Assembly (NCBI GenBank): GCA_029204225.1 | Contig: CM055097.1 | Location: 69,616,572 to 69,680,571, forward strand | Direction of reading: 5' to 3' | Length of the DNA: 64,000 nucleotides | Origin: Diphasiastrum complanatum | Lineage: Eukaryota > Streptophyta > Lycopodiopsida > Lycopodiales > Lycopodiaceae | Shown here: positions 49,056-62,462 of the stretch, one piece after another | Layout: every line of letters begins with the position of its first letter | Numbering within the stretch: position 1 is the stretch's first letter | Notes under the pieces: generated by a model | The model's database searches: none | What the model saw: only the letters and a program-made list of their open reading frames with translations | What the model was told of the DNA's origin: nothing | Position numbers and translations under genes: made by a program

Positions 49056-50500
49056 CAGTTAGGCTCCAAGAAATATAGTGTAAGCACTTGTGGATTTCCT
49101 ATCCAACCTATGTCCTGCAAAATCTGAATCTGAAAAAGCAATCAAAGTCAGATCTTCTCCTTTGTAGAATAATCCATAATCCAAGGTAGAAGATATATAC
49201 CTCAAGACTCTTTTAGCCAGCTTCCAATGATATAACTTTGGATCCTGCATGTGTTGACTTAGCTTACGAACATAAAAGCTTAGATCAGGCGTAGTCACTG
49301 TTAACCAATTAAGTGAGCCAATAAGACTCCTATAAAGAGTGATGTCCACAAAGGATTTTTCATCATCTTTCATAGGATCTTTTACAATGTGCTCCATAGG
49401 TGTATCTATGCCTTTACATTTTCTATCTGGAATTTCTTGAGCAGGGAAAGTGCATATCTACTTTGGCTTATAAATGCATGACCTTTCCAAAAATCTATTT
49501 CAAGGCCTAGAATATAGTGAAGAACTCCTAAGTCCTGCATCTTAAACTCAGTACCAAGTGCATGATTAGTTTCTTCAACTAACTTCTCATTATTTCCACA
49601 AAGAATGATATCATCTACATAGATGAGAAGAATATTTACAAAGTTATCTACAAACTTATAATACAGTGAAGGGTCATATTCACTTAGACAAAATCTGAGT
49701 GATATGAGATAGGAGTTGAGCCTTGCATACCAAGACCTTGGTGCCTATTTCAGTCCATACAAACTTTTGAACAAAAGACACACTTTTGATTCATCACTTT
49801 CCTTCACAAAACCTGGAGGCTACTCCATGTAAATCTCCTCCTCAAGGTAACCATTGAGAAATGCATTAGAAACATCAAGCTGGAACATACTCCATTTGTG
49901 AAAACATGCAAGAGATATGAGTATTCGAATTGTTACCATCTTTGCAACTGGTGCAAAGGTGTCTTCATAGTCAAGACCTTTGATCTGTGAGTAGCCTTTG
50001 GCACAAAGTCTTGCTTTATACTTATTGATAGATCCATCATGATTATACTTGATTCTGAATACCCGCTTACATCCAATCACATGCATGTTTTTTGGTGGCT
50101 CCACAAGCTCCCGTGTGTTGTTTGACATCAAGGCTTCAAACTCTTGGGTCGTTGCTTCAACCCACATCTTGGATTAAAGAGCTTCTTGGACATCTTTAGG
50201 CTCTAAGAGAGCATGGTAGGAAGTTTCACCTTCCACTTGCCTTCCTTCTTCATCATATGTGAGCCTCCTTGGCTCAGATCTTGCTCTTGTAGATCTCTTG
50301 GGTGTGGCTCCTCCTCAAGCCTTGGCCTCACCTCTTCTTGAACATCATCAAGATTGATGATTGATCTTGCATGAGACTTCTTGATCTGTGCATCATCCAA
50401 GTTAAACTTTTGATCTTCATGGAAGATCACATCTCTATTAACAACATTCTATCACATCTCTACTAACAACATTCTTGTCGGTAGAGGGTAAATAAACTTT
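49056..50500 (-). pseudogene. Copia E integrase tail, reverse transcriptase and RNase H start
   Basis: Minus strand. It begins near 50,500 with the integrase C-terminal tail and a 27-bp duplication around GAGATGTGAT. The linker has DVIFHEDQKFNLDDAQIKKS (50,430). RT follows: MWVEATTQEFEALMSNN, KRVFRIKYNHDGSINKYKAR, KGYSQIKGLDYEDTFAPVAK, QLDVSNAFLNGYLEEEIYME and the catalytic YVDD in LLIYVDDIILCG near 49,620. RNase H starts YRSLIGSLNWLTVTTPDLSF and runs to SAYTIFLGA, cut at 49,055. A few stops are present. It appears to be the continuation of the element ending at 40,578 (+). Confidence 0.9.
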
Positions 50501-50509
50501 GTATGCTTT

Positions 50510-50649
<140 letters not shown>

Positions 50650-50699
50650 ATGCATTTTGATTTAGGATTTAAGGTACTAGATGAATAGATAGTGTATGA

Positions 50700-50937
50700 T
50701 GATTGAAAAATGTCGTAACACTTTTCGTGGCACTTTATCTCCTTGTATGTCATCTCAATAACATGAAGCACTACACGTTGGAAATTGAAGTTTTTTTGAA
50801 TGCTCACCTCTATATAAAACATGGTTCTTTTGACATGCATGTATTGTGTCGTAATCCATCCCAAGCATGTTCATCATATTTTGTGCTTGTTTTCGTGTTT
50901 TAGGTATCAAGTTTTCTTTCAAAAGTATTTTATTCAA
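50700..50937 (-). pseudogene. CACTA TNP2-like transposase fragment (element 2)
   Basis: Minus-strand frame MNKILLKENLIPKTRKQ, then MDYDTIHACQKNHVLYRGEH and KLQFPTCSASCY. The Cys-containing motif and HACQKN-like block are characteristic of the TNP2 N-terminus. A stop after CSASCY and a frame change follow, and the sequence is lost at about 50,700. Confidence 0.85.
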
Positions 50938-51309
50938 TAACCTAAAAAATGGCAGTGTGAGTTGTTAGAAAAGAAAGAAAGATCAACATGAAATAAGCTA
51001 TAAAATAAAAAAAAATGTTATGTGTTAATTAAGTATCCGAATAATGATGTGACACTACGTTCACTCCATTTGTATGTTACTTGAAGGTTTAAAATAAGAA
51101 TTGACGTAGCTAGTCTTGAAATGGATGATCTTGGATACAAAGGAGTGTCTGCCTCCTTGAGCAATAGAATCTGTTAATTTTGTTTTTTACTTCACTTCAA
51201 TATATTTTTCGATTAAGGTTTTACATTTCAATATATTTTTGGAATAAGGTTTTACATTTAAGCATTAGGATTCATTCTAATGTATTGTATGTTTTTTAAT
51301 GTAGTAATC

Positions 51310-51660
51310 ATGTCGGGGTTCGGTAGTGGTGAGATATCGAGAAGTTATGTTTCGAATCTCTATGCATCACTAACTCTCGAGCAGAAAGCATAATTGCAAA
51401 ATTTGATGCTTAGCCAAGGCGAGGGTACTGCTCACTCTAATAGTTTGCCTTTGATTTCATATGATTTTCTTTTTCTATGTGCATTATGACTAGTTGCTCC
51501 AACCTAGCCCTGAACTAATTTACACTCAAATTGAATGTATAGTTGGCAGACTATGGACGTCTACCAACTAAACAAGAGTATGACTATGCCTTTAGGTAAT
51601 CCTATGAGGCATTAGTCGATACATTGAAGAGCGAGGCTCATCCTCCACGTGTGAGTTTCT
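51310..51660 (+). pseudogene. CACTA-borne small ORF, second copy
   Basis: Starts MSGFGSGEISRSYVSNLYAS and corresponds to the minus-strand ORF at 34,845. It has an early stop. After an intron-like gap, a readable block DYGRLPTKQEYDYAF and SYEALVDTLKSEAHPPR follows at about 51,550-51,645. Function unknown. Confidence 0.5.
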
Positions 51661-52825
51661 TTGAAACATTTAAATTTTGTATTCTTTGTATATTAATGTA
51701 AAAATGTGTTCACTCTTAAGCATAAGTTAAGCATTAAATACTAATGTGTCTTGTTTGCTTGTGTTCATATGCATGTAGAGCGGACATCATGATGACGATG
51801 ACAACGAGTAGAATAGGTTTAAATTATAGTTCTATTGTAAATATATCAAGTTATAGAGACTGTGAAAGCGACAATTTGTAAAACATTCACATTATCAATA
51901 TATTATTGCAATTCACAATATTGTTATTGGTTTTCATATGTGCAATGTTGCACCAAGAAATGCAATGTGGGAATCCGTTATATGGGCAATGTTGAATTCC
52001 AAAATGTGAAATGTATAACTAATTGGGAATTCCAAAACTATGTGCAATGTTGGATTCCAAAATGCAATGTCATATATACGAATCAAAATGCAATTCTACA
52101 CAATATATAAGGTATTGCAATTGATAATGTGCATGAAGTCATGTAAGAATACAAAGTACCTCATGCTTGTTATTTTTATCCAAATGTCAAATGCAATCCA
52201 AAAATGTTGCCTCAAAAGCAATCCAAGAACAACACTCCAAGAAGGGCTCAATCTAAATTAGCATGTTATTTTTCACCTATTTTTTTTTTCACCTAATCAG
52301 AAACATTGGATTCTGACACTGTTTTATCCATCGCAATCCGACGGATGTCTATTTGTTGAGCATTCGCTGTGGGGACATCCATCAGATATCTATTAAATGC
52401 CTCTAAACATTGTTCTGGTAACAAACATCAAAGTTCGACAAAGTTTTATCCATCAGACGTTTCCAATAATCGTTCTGTTAGCAGACCTCGGAATCCGTCA
52501 TTTTAACATGCGTCGGATTACGACGTCCACGTCAAATTACCCACTTTAGTCCATGTAAGCTAAAATGTGGAATTGGGCGTCAGATTGTGATGGCCAGTGT
52601 GGACGTCGAATTTCAATGTCCAGCTGGCTGCCAGCCTCTACCGTCCGGGTAAGTTGTCTGGCAACCCGATTTTCAAAAGGTGTCGGATTGCGACATATAT
52701 AGAGTCTGTTGGAATCTGAAGACCTTGTTCTAACGTGTTTTGTGAAGCTCGCGACGAACAAAAAAAAATTAAACTAATGATTATCTATCGCAAATCACGT
52801 CGAAAATCGCGACGAGCGTTGTAGT

Positions 52826-53961
52826 GATGTCAACAAGGATGCTTATTCAATTATGTCCATGTCCGAAGCTTGTGCTTGCCTATCTTGAGCTTTTCTTAAT
52901 ATTTCTAGCATGTGTGTTTGACATTACATTACAAGTATCTAAGTCATTATGCCGACTCGACCATGCTTTTGTTCACGTAAATCCAATCATTTTCGTACGA
53001 AAATAAATCAGTTAATTAATCTTTGTGATTTCTAATAGGGATTAACTACAACTTGAGAGACATATGTAAATCGAAGCTTTCTTGTCACAACCGGAAGGAT
53101 AAAACATTAGAGGCATTTTTCTCACGACGATTTCGTGCAACTTGACATTTGTCAAGCAAAGATAAATACCCAACTGACATCATTTCAAATGTGCTCACTC
53201 GGTGCATTGTAGACATTTGTTTTGTGCTTTTTAAATAAAAATAGAATAGACTGAAAAAGATTAATATTGTCTTCAATTTCATGGATTGCTAGGAACTTGA
53301 TCACTTTTTTCCTGTCTTGGCCTCTGTCAAATTTCTCATTGCTTCAACGGCCTCGCTCTTTATTTAGTTTTTCATTTATAAGCTCTCTAGATAAAATTAT
53401 ATACATGTTGGTTACTTCATATATTTGAAGTGAATTAAATCAGGCAAAGAAATTATGGTTCCATCTTTTTTTTATGGGAATCTGAAAATGAAACGTAAAG
53501 CCTATTATCACTTGTGAACGTTACATGTGAGACGAGACACCAAATCTTAAAGTCCATAAAACTTTCCAAAAGTAGTTTAGAGCTCATAAAATGTTCATAA
53601 AAAATTTGGGGCATCACATTACACCTCGTCAAAAGTCAAAATCTATGGGCCATAAAAATATTTTTAGTCGTAATGTAAGATGTGAATCATTTACAGTTGG
53701 GAAAAGTCTTTTTAGTGACCTTTGCATAAGATAAAACGGCCATAAAATTATGGAAAAAATGTGATGTAAGAGTTCACAAAAAAAGACCATTATCCAATAT
53801 ATAAATGAAGATTTAGATTCCTCATCTGAACTTCAAAGATTTTTAAGCACTTTTAAAGAGTAATTGTAAAATCCAATCCACCTTTTGGAACTTAGGCCAG
53901 CATTGAGTAACGACTTTACGGGTTCTTCCAGTTTCCCATACTCGAAGTGGAGGCTCGTCGT

Positions 53962-53964
<3 letters not shown>
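52826..53964. other. No gene recognised
   Basis: AT-rich flank between the CACTA terminus and the next microsatellite. Confidence 0.5.
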
Positions 53965-54010
<46 letters not shown>

Positions 54011-54114
54011 CGCGGGTGCTTAGCCAACTCCTCCCCTTCCCTTTCTCTCTCTCTCTCTCGATGTGGGTGCTTAGCCAACTCCTCCCCTTCCCTTTCCCTT
54101 TCTCTTTCTTTCAT
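53965..54114. repeat. (CT)n with a tandemly duplicated 50-bp segment
   Basis: CT repeat 53,965-54,008, then two copies of a segment with GGGTGCTTAGCCAACTCCTC (54,013 and 54,064), separated by another CT run. Confidence 0.9.
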
Positions 54115-55858
54115 GTTGCGACCCTCACGTAACATCGATCAAACGCCACATAAGACTAAATTCTGCTTTGTCTATGGTATTTCTCATGTGTGACGGAGCT
54201 GCTACAGGATCGGATCAACGGCCTTGAGCTAGGCCCACCCTTTCGCCCCTCCCTGGATCTCCCGCTCCTGGGATGGTCGCATCGCCATCGCACATAAGAC
54301 AGTTGATAACCCCCGCAAAAACAACAGCAGCTGCCGCTGCTGTAGCAAGTTTTGTGCGGTTGTTGCTGAGAAAATGAAAGATCTTAGTGCAGCTTGTCCA
54401 ATTCGTACTTCACGTGCACGCGCGTAGGGCACACATGACACTGCTGATCACATGACCGTGCCCCACTGCTGCCTGAGAAAGACAAGCTTGCAAAGCCATA
54501 TCCTGGAGGTTCTACGCCGCTCAAGCAAACCAGTGATAGAAATAAGAAAATGGTGCGTGGAAGAATTGTTAACAGAAGAGGGTTGCTGAAAGCGCCATTT
54601 GGGATATTCATTCTTGGCATTTTCTTCCGTTTAGCATATATCTTATCTTGATTTTAATTTTTCACCCAGGCGACGCCCATGTGGTAGAGGAAGTGTTGAG
54701 CGGTTTGTCAAACAAGACTTTTTGATTGATCAAGTTTACCTGCTCGTCTGATTCGCCAAACAGGAAACCTAAAGTCAACCTAAGTTCTCGACGACGCCTA
54801 GAAAAGGAAGTTAGCTCATAACGGTCTCTCTCTTACTCTCTTCTTAAAGTTTTGATGCCAGACTAAGAAGAACGGAAGGAGCGTCAATCATCTTTGCGTC
54901 CTCTCATTCACTCCACATATTTGTTTATACTATAAGATCCTAAACCACCTTCTCGAGTAGAATTATTCTTTTTTAGATACTAATTCATCTTTACTTGTAC
55001 AGGATACAGCTAAAAGTTAACTATTCTTCTTGAAAAACACTTTTGCTTTTTCCTTGTCTTCTTAGGGTATTCGTGGGTTACCCAGCAGCCTATCTTTCAA
55101 TCACCTCCTTTTGACGGGCATAAAATTTTGTCCCTCCGAAAACATCTGGGCTAAATTCTCAGTATCAAAGAAGAGAAGGTTGTTTGCTAGCTATGCTGAT
55201 TCCTTTTTAGCATAAAGTATAGACGATTATCATCGTCAGTAGCGCTTACGTCAGATCATCCACTTCAAGACAGAATTGATACAACGTCAGGAAAAATAAT
55301 TTCGTATGTTAAGCTTCGCCGAGATAAGGACCGAGGCTCTGTGAGAACTGGGTTGCTGATCATACTTGATTTGCTATCAAATTGGTGTGGACTCGTTGTG
55401 GAGCACGAGGCTCAACTTTGAGAAGGAGCTTTAGGGCTCAGTCACTGCACACAGCTTGAATGGACAGACTAAGTCCTGAATAACAGATCTTTTATACTTC
55501 GAAGTGTATTATCATCTTAGTTCCCAGTATTCTATTGATTCCTCGTGATGCTCAATTACATAACATCTAGGCTTAACATGGTGCAAAAGTTTTGTTAAGC
55601 TAGTGTTATAGGAGCACCAGTTAAGACACAGATAAAAAAAATTCATTGAACAAGGATAACTCAGTGATTTTTAGAAACTCCTTATCACGATTCACGAATA
55701 AAGTGCACTTCTGGCTTCGTCTTGGAGTATAGATGATATCGTTCTCTATCGAAGTTTCAGGCAGCAGGTTCGACTTTAGTCTTATACTAGTACTTGTTTC
55801 ATAACAGATTTTGAGGTAGGGGTTCATCTTCCCAGTCAATCTAACAGCTTACTGTAGG
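54115..55858 (+). promoter_or_regulatory. Upstream region of the bHLH gene
   Basis: Less AT-rich than the transposon areas. It contains a perfect G-box CACGTG at 54,411-54,416 within a run of ACGTGCACGCGCG, and pyrimidine-rich leaders near 54,820-54,850. No protein-coding frame of note. The transcription start cannot be fixed; a 5' UTR intron is possible. Confidence 0.4.
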
Positions 55859-56269
55859 ATGAACTCTATGAATGCTACATCCACGTACAAGTTTCAGACG
55901 AACATGAGTGAGCACATGGAGAGCGCAGTGCCCTCCTCTTCCAGTTTATGGACGTGGATGAAAGACACTCAGTTTTCTGAGAATAGCTTGTCAGAATGGT
56001 CTAATCCAACTCAAACACAAGGCTCGTCCATCACGTGCAGCTCAATATCTGATATAGAAGGAGCGGAATGGCCACCATCGACTCATGTTGCAGCGAGCAT
56101 TTGTTCTGCGTCAGATGTTAGCGAGCAACTCAAGGAACTGGCAGCAGATTTGGGACAAGAAGTCTTCACTTCAAGCAACGGAGTTGTAGAATCGGATCAA
56201 AGCTCAGTAGGAGTCTTGGGTGGCACAGCGACCAGCATCAGTTGGGGTTCCCTACTTTTGTAATCTCTC

Positions 56270-56327
<58 letters not shown>

Positions 56328-58548
56328 TTTACCACTTGACGTCTGTTAAGTTCGACGTATCCTAGACTGACAAGGCTTCCCAAATCTGTACACAGAGGAG
56401 TCGGAGGTACTGAAGCCCTACAGACACTTGAAAGTTCTTCCTTGGAAGGATTTACTAACGCTCTATACTCGAGGCCTTCAAATCAAGTGGGAAATTTGAC
56501 AGAGCTTAGTGTGAGAAAGTCCGAAGAGTTACTTCCAGCTTGGGACTTCTCGGAAAAAAACCTTGGTTTAGAAGAAAGTGACGTAAATCTTGCGAGTGGT
56601 CAAGCTCAATATTCTCTAGGACAGAATGAACACCTGACTGGCAAACTTTTGGATATAGAGGCTTGGTCTAATATGGATCAATCTCAGAGAGCTCTAACAG
56701 GAGGCCTTCCAATTCAGGACTTCTCTCTGTCTGCATTGGATTTCTCAATTCCAAGCAGAACACACCAGGGATCCCCTAAAATCAAGCAAGAAACTGATAT
56801 ATATTACAACAGCTCAAGCATGGGAAACAGCTCTTTATCTTTGCATAGTTTGGGTTCAGAAGCTTATAGAGGTAGCAACATGACAAATTTTCTAGGACAG
56901 CCATTCAGGTCTAACTTGAGTTCTAGAGAAACGGGTAGTCCTCGTTATCCTGTTAGTAGCAACGAGATTCCCAGGAGATGGGTCACAGACTCGAGTAGAT
57001 TTCCGGCCATGCTCTCCCAACTTTTGCCCGGAAGCTCAGCCAAGCATGGAAATTCCCACGGAGGCAGTACAAGCAGGTCGTATCTAGATTACACGAATAA
57101 CGTAAGGCTGGATCACCAGCAAAAATTTAGTAGGCGTTCGGATTACAGCTGCTTTACAGAAGCTTCTCTAGCTCAGCACGCTCAACACGAGGTGAAGCTG
57201 GAGCCTCGCTCTACCTTGTCCAGAAGAAACATGGTGAGCACCATTGATCACTGCAGATAAATGATCCCTTCATTCTTCCAACTATTACGGCAAAAAAAAA
57301 AAATCGATGCCTAAGGTTGATTCAAATATTATCATTGCTAGTGTAGGTTTAGCATAGTTAATCATGGTAGAACATAATGCCTGTCCCGTAATATTGAGCT
57401 ACAATGTGAGGGTGATGTTGCAGGGACACATTATGGATGAAAGTCGAGAACTGGTACTTGACTCAGCGCGAAGTACGTGTTCTCTGTCAACTTGTGAACT
57501 TACAACTCAAACCTACTTCAAAAGACCAAGGCTACAACAAACTGCTAACCTTCCCTTCAAGGTGTCTATCTCTTGCCTGCGTACAAAATTTGTAGATGCT
57601 TTTGATCATCCATTCACGAGCCACAGAAGATTGTTATTTGTTCTGACAAAGGTAGTTAGTACTTTTTCCAGCTTTCGATTCAGTTCGTGGCCGACATGAA
57701 CCAGAAAAATACGCAAATAAATTGACTGCAGTACGAGTTTAGTCTTTTAATATACTCATATCTCGTAGCTTTTAAGATTGTGCAGCCACGGAAAGAGAAG
57801 CTTAGCGAAAGAATTACGGCTTTGCAGCAGTTGGTGGCTCCTTTTGGCAAGGTGCGTACCAAGTCAATGGCAGCAATTTCATGTGGGCGGCAATGATTAC
57901 AAGCTCAACTAGGCGCATGTAAACAATTAACAAAGCTCCTAATGTCAAACTGATGCGTGGAAGTTGGCTATTTCTTTTGCAGACAGACACAGCTTCTGTT
58001 TTGACGGAGGCGATCGCACACATCAGATGTATGCATGACAAAGTTCAGGTTGGTTTCTAATATATGTCTAGAGATTACTTGAGAAGTTGAGATTGTTGTG
58101 GCAACTTGATATCATATTTCTGCACTAAATTTACTTCAGAATGCAGTACGGAGATTTTAAAATCTCTGTCTGAGACCACTTCCGTTCTGATCTGTCCTCT
58201 GACGATGCTCATCATGCAGCTATTGAGTAAACCGTACCTGAAAAACAGTGGTGCTCCGACTCGACATCTGGTAAGTAAGCGTGCAGCTATTAAGTGCTTC
58301 CACTTCCTTTAATCATACCGATCAGCCTCCTGCTTCTGCTGTAATTGCTCAAAAACTTCGTTGCCTGTACGTTTCAGGATGCCGCAAGAAGCTCCTGGAA
58401 CTCTGACAAAGCTAAAGACGAGGAACATAGGCAGGATCTTAGAAGTAGGGGCCTCTGCCTTGTGCCCTTGTCATGGACTTTACAGGTAGCTAGCGACAAT
58501 GTAACAGAATATTGGGCTCCGATGCATTTGGAAGGAGGCCCCAGATGA
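55859..58548 (+). CDS. bHLH transcription factor, seven exons, 576 aa (bHLH110/112/123-like)
   Basis: Exons read from splice signals and phase: 55,859-56,259; 56,396-57,233; 57,424-57,561; 57,786-57,851; 57,983-58,048; 58,220-58,270; 58,378-58,548. All introns are GT-AG and the sum is 1,731 bases. The N-terminal 415 residues are Ser-rich and low in domain character, with LPAWDFSEKNL and ALDFSIPSRTHQGSPKIKQE. FKRPRLQQTANLPFK precedes the bHLH domain RKEKLSERITALQQLV, loop APFGK, helix 2 TDTASVLTEAIAHIRCMHDK (about 455-505). The basic region lacks the His-Glu-Arg E-box triad, as in the plant group with AtbHLH110/112/123/68. The C-terminus (LRSRGLCLVPLSWT, then DNVTEYWAP) also matches that group. 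Nuclear DNA-binding regulator, probably of development or stress responses by family analogy. The start is the first Met in frame (MNSMNATSTYKF). Confidence 0.9.
56262..56323. repeat. (TC)n microsatellite in bHLH intron 1
   Basis: Starts two bases after the donor GTAATC and ends about 70 bases before the acceptor at 56,395. It makes up nearly half of the 136-bp intron. Confidence 0.95.
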
Positions 58549-60779
58549 TTGTCAAACTCAGAAAAGTGTCGAGGCGATCATGTGGAGAACAATTTTGAGC
58601 TAAAGAATACGCGTGGAGATGAATCTCCTATTTGATATTAGTTACAAAGAAGTATTTGTTCGGGGGGCTGTCTGTATAGTGTATATAAACTTCATCGCAT
58701 AACTATGATAATAGCAATTACGATTTGAGTATTCGTCATCTGCAGCCCGGTAGTGCGATACATCTTCGCTATGGAGATGAACACTGTTTTTAGAATTTCA
58801 GATCATGGGGACATGGAATAACCACCCCTACCAGCTTATAAGAATGAAACCATTAACCTGATACACACTTGAGAATCACTAACGTAAAGATGTCTCCAGT
58901 TCAACAATTGTGCTTCTGTCATTTGAGTTCTCCGCCAATATTTTTTGAATGGCCATCTGCTAGACTTCTCATCTCAAGTGGTTGACATGCGTTAGATATA
59001 CCTTTATAGATTTGAAGTAATCGTCGGCACTGAAAAAGCATATTTTATTTTTCATAAACATGAAAGCATCTGATTCGGAATTGGATAAGAATGTTTCGAT
59101 ATGATTTAAGGTTAAAGTCATCTGCTTCTAAGTAATGTCGCAAGAGTATAGCGACCAACCATCCATTTTCGCACTCAAATCAGTCGGCTTAGACAGAAAG
59201 TGCTCTGTCACCCGCTAGTCTCAGTCAGCTCTATAAAGAAAATTACAAAAACGTATAAAGATCCTACCGTCCAATATGGCTTATGGCACTGCTTTCCCTC
59301 CGCCTTTCCACCATGATCTTGTTTTGACTAGCACGTAATTCCATGGCGAAGCAGAACCTGAGAGCTCTTAGAACTAGAAGCCATATATTTGAGAAGAAAA
59401 TAAAGGTCTCAATAGAGAGCATCTAACCATGTCGATCTTGCACTGTCACTAATACGCCTTGGTATCATTCAATGATTGACAGAATTCTTCAAATTTCTAG
59501 GTCTTACTTAAGCTTGTATGGAAATATCCATTTGAAGTGATTTCATGATTGCATATTAATAAATGTTGAAAGAGAATGCTATCGAAGTATAAGAAATTTT
59601 ACTGGCAAAAGAAAACAGAATCAACATCGTCAGTGTCAAAATTCCGTGTCTACATTCTAAAGTTGGTGCATCAAAAGAAAATGAAAGCTGGATGCAATCA
59701 GATGCTTATAAAACCATAGTATACAGTATATTTTTTGATGCGTGAAATTAGGGTGGACAGTGGCTTTTAGATTTTCAGAATGTAAACTGCTTCCAGATCA
59801 CACTTATATTGATAATGTGAGCTACGTCTAGATCGTAGTGTTGCAATGCCATCGTAAAGTTAGTTGACATTTGCCCACTGCAAGAGTTCAATAGCAACCA
59901 GTGTAGTTGAAGAGTAAACTCGGTGAACCACAGCAACAACTAAGGGATAAATAAATGAGCCATGCACTCCTGACTCATTTGATTGAAGTTGAGCTTTCCA
60001 TGGTGAAAGTCAGGAAGGGAAGACTAAGAAAGGGAATGCAATGTTTAACTGATTACAGAGGAGTGTAGATCCAGTGCTTATTGGATGCAGAAATCAGCAT
60101 TCTTAAAATGACAATGTTCTATTATCTAGCTTTGTCAGAAGTCCATAACTAACCTGGATCAAGTGTCACTAGATCCAGATGAATTGCTGTTTTATCTGGG
60201 AAAGTAAGTTCACTACCTAGCACTCTGCGAGGTTCTGTACACATATAATAATATACGTGATAGCAAGTTTTGTAAGCACATTCCCACTATTAGAAGCTCA
60301 TTCATCATTATTGATAACTTTATTACCATTGCTATTAACGGTCTGTGTGAATTCCTTTTGCTAGTCTACGATCTGAACTCGATGTCAACATTCTAGGTTA
60401 TCGACCCACAGTACGCCCATATCTGATTGGAAGCTAGCAATAATCTACGATCTGAATTTATATACTGTTTCTGGTCCATCTCGGATCAACAGTTCTGACT
60501 ATGGCTGATGATAAATCAAACAACATTCTGAGAGTGATCTAAAAAGTTTAATCCGTGTTGTTTCCCGTGTAAAAATGGAGAATTCGGATGATTCTTGAAG
60601 ATAAGTGTGTGGAAGATCGTTCCAGGTGAGGATCCTTTACCAGTTGAATTCAATATATCACGACACTCAAGGACGCTTTTGACAGATTATCCTCCATTTA
60701 TCATACCGATAATAGGTCTAATCGCATGATTATGAAAGTTGGCATTATGGACTGAAGACGCAATAAAGTGAGGACGTCG
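58549..60779. other. 3' flank of the bHLH gene, no gene recognised
   Basis: No coding frame with domain character. The transcript end is not obvious; AT-rich stretches follow the stop within 150 bases. Confidence 0.5.
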
Positions 60780-61450
60780 CCCTGAAGCGTATTGGCAAGA
60801 TCTGTAGGCTTGTTGCATCTACTGGGAGAAACATTGCAATAAAGGAGCAAGTGGCTGTAATACTAAATGGGCTGCTTGAATTTTATGATAATGTTGTTAT
60901 CTGTTTTCCTTGTTATAGGAAGAAGTCCGCGAATTTTGATGCAGCAACTATGCAGCACAAGGATACTAGAAAGTAGAAAACCCCTCCAGTTACCTCTGAA
61001 ACTGCATGTCTGGAAAAAGCCATCATGAAAGCAAGTCCACTCCACATTAGTAGCTCAAGGTGGAAATCAGTAGTATTACAATCTCCTTTCTGACGAGAAC
61101 TTTTATATCACTGTGCAAGAATGCTGTACAGTTTTCTATAAATTGCAAGGAAAGAATCGATACCAGGAGAAAATTGCAATTACTGCAGTTCATGAACATG
61201 AACATGCCTTCATGATGGCAAATAATTGATTATCATGGATGATTTTTGTTTATGGGGCCACTTAACATGTGAGTGTCTACCATAATTAAGTTCAATCAAT
61301 TTTCCAACCTTTAAAGTCTTGGGGATCTGTACAATATTGGCTAGACTAGGTGGGAAACATTTTGACAATGATTCAAGAAGTTGCTGAAAGATGTTTACTA
61401 TCATTCCCAATTGTTGCTTGTTGGTGAGAATATTGATGGTGTTACGAAGC
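60780..61450 (+). pseudogene. Degenerate copia gag to protease
   Basis: Plus-strand frames: ICRLVASTGRNIAIKEQVAV and ILNGLLEFYDNVVICFP (gag-like), then a decayed protease at about 61,230 (WMIFVYGAT, where DSGAT is expected) followed by HVSVYHN. Many stops. Older than the copia elements at 18-50 kb. Confidence 0.6.
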
Positions 61451-61784
61451 TTGAAAATTAAGATTTGACTGTGCTGTAAAAATACTAAATGGATAGATTA
61501 GTATTAGAATGTCCATGTCGATGGAAATGTATTCGTATTGAGTGGAGCATTATGTAAAACCATGTAAGTGTGTGCTACACTATGATATGATGCACATTTA
61601 TCACATTCAACTAGAGATGCAATGCAAATTATTGAATGACAAGGATGACTTCTTTGCAATTCATGCAACAATTGTTTTGTAGGTTTAAGCTCAAGATGTT
61701 TGAGGGTAATTAGCACTAGAGTTGTAACATTTACCCATTATTGCATTACAAGAAAATTTCTCAGGCAAATAGATGAAATACACA

Positions 61785-62150
61785 ATTTTTCAATCTCACA
61801 TGCCTCCAATAGCATTGCTTGGCAATCTACTACACAAAACATTAGCACATGTAATAGCTTCTTCCCAGAATGGCTTAGAAAGAGAGGCATCAAGTCTCAA
61901 AGATCTTGCACTCACAAAAACTCCTATTCTTCCTCTCGGCCACTGCATTTTGTTGTGGAGTGTAAGGACAAGTATACTCACACTTTATGCTAGGAAAAAA
62001 ACAAAACTCCATCCTAGTGGAGACATACTCTCCTCCATTATCACATCTCAACACTTTGATCTTAGTTCTAAGTTGATTCTCAACAAGAGATTTGTACTTG
62101 ACAAAAGTATCCAACACCATGCATTTAAGGACAAAAGAATATAGATCCAA
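61785..62150 (-). pseudogene. Copia integrase fragment
   Basis: Minus strand: LDTFVKYKSLVENQLRTKIK, VLRCDNGGEYVSTRME, then PYTPQQNAVAERKNRSFCEC (catalytic Asp and Glu). After a frame change, LSKPFWEEAITCANVLCSRL. Close to copia E in type. Confidence 0.88.
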
Positions 62151-62224
62151 GTGAACCTATAATGGCAATCAATGAAGGTCACATACTATTGGAATTTTAA
62201 TTCCCCTTCAAATCCCAATTGATT

Positions 62225-62460
62225 TGCGAATTCATCAATCAAAACTTTAACATTCAAAACAAAGCATAAGCACTTTCATCCTTCTTTTGAAGACTTTGAA
62301 AAATTTTCCTCTTTAGGATTAGAACCCCAGATGTAAACTTGGATTCACCTTCAAGGTTTCCCAAGCTTCACTAGATGTAGTGCACTTACCAACTTCCTTG
62401 AGAAGTTCATTAGTCACATTTATTTTGATCACATGAAGAGCTTTGATCTTTGCCCCCATA
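62225..62460 (-). pseudogene. Copia gag fragment
   Basis: Minus strand HVIKINVTNELLKEVGKCT, then SSEAWETLK, matching the gag of copia A. It ends at about 62,460, back to back with the next fragment. Confidence 0.8.
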
Positions 62461-62462
62461 TC

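Larger units (their letters stand above)
50650..52825 (-). mobile_element. CACTA element 2 with terminus at 52,825
   Basis: The right end on the plus strand reads GAGCGTTGTAGTG, that is CACTACAACGCTC on the minus strand, the CACTA signature. Inside it are subterminal motifs (52,300-52,740) built on GTCGGATT and GACGTC, a small ORF starting at 51,310 (+), a conserved noncoding stretch, and TNP2 N-terminus at 50,700-50,937 (-). It is an inverted homologue of element 1 and carries the uninterrupted version of the site hit by copia A (about 50,864-50,870). The left end is lost at the GA microsatellite. Confidence 0.85.

Noticed and set aside
54229-54620. Minus-strand ORFs upstream of the bHLH gene
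   Set aside because: No domain features; they lie in a G-box-containing promoter-like region.
57364-57699. 111-codon ORF in the bHLH gene
   Set aside because: It runs from intron 2 through exon 3 into intron 3; the exon is explained by splice sites in phase.
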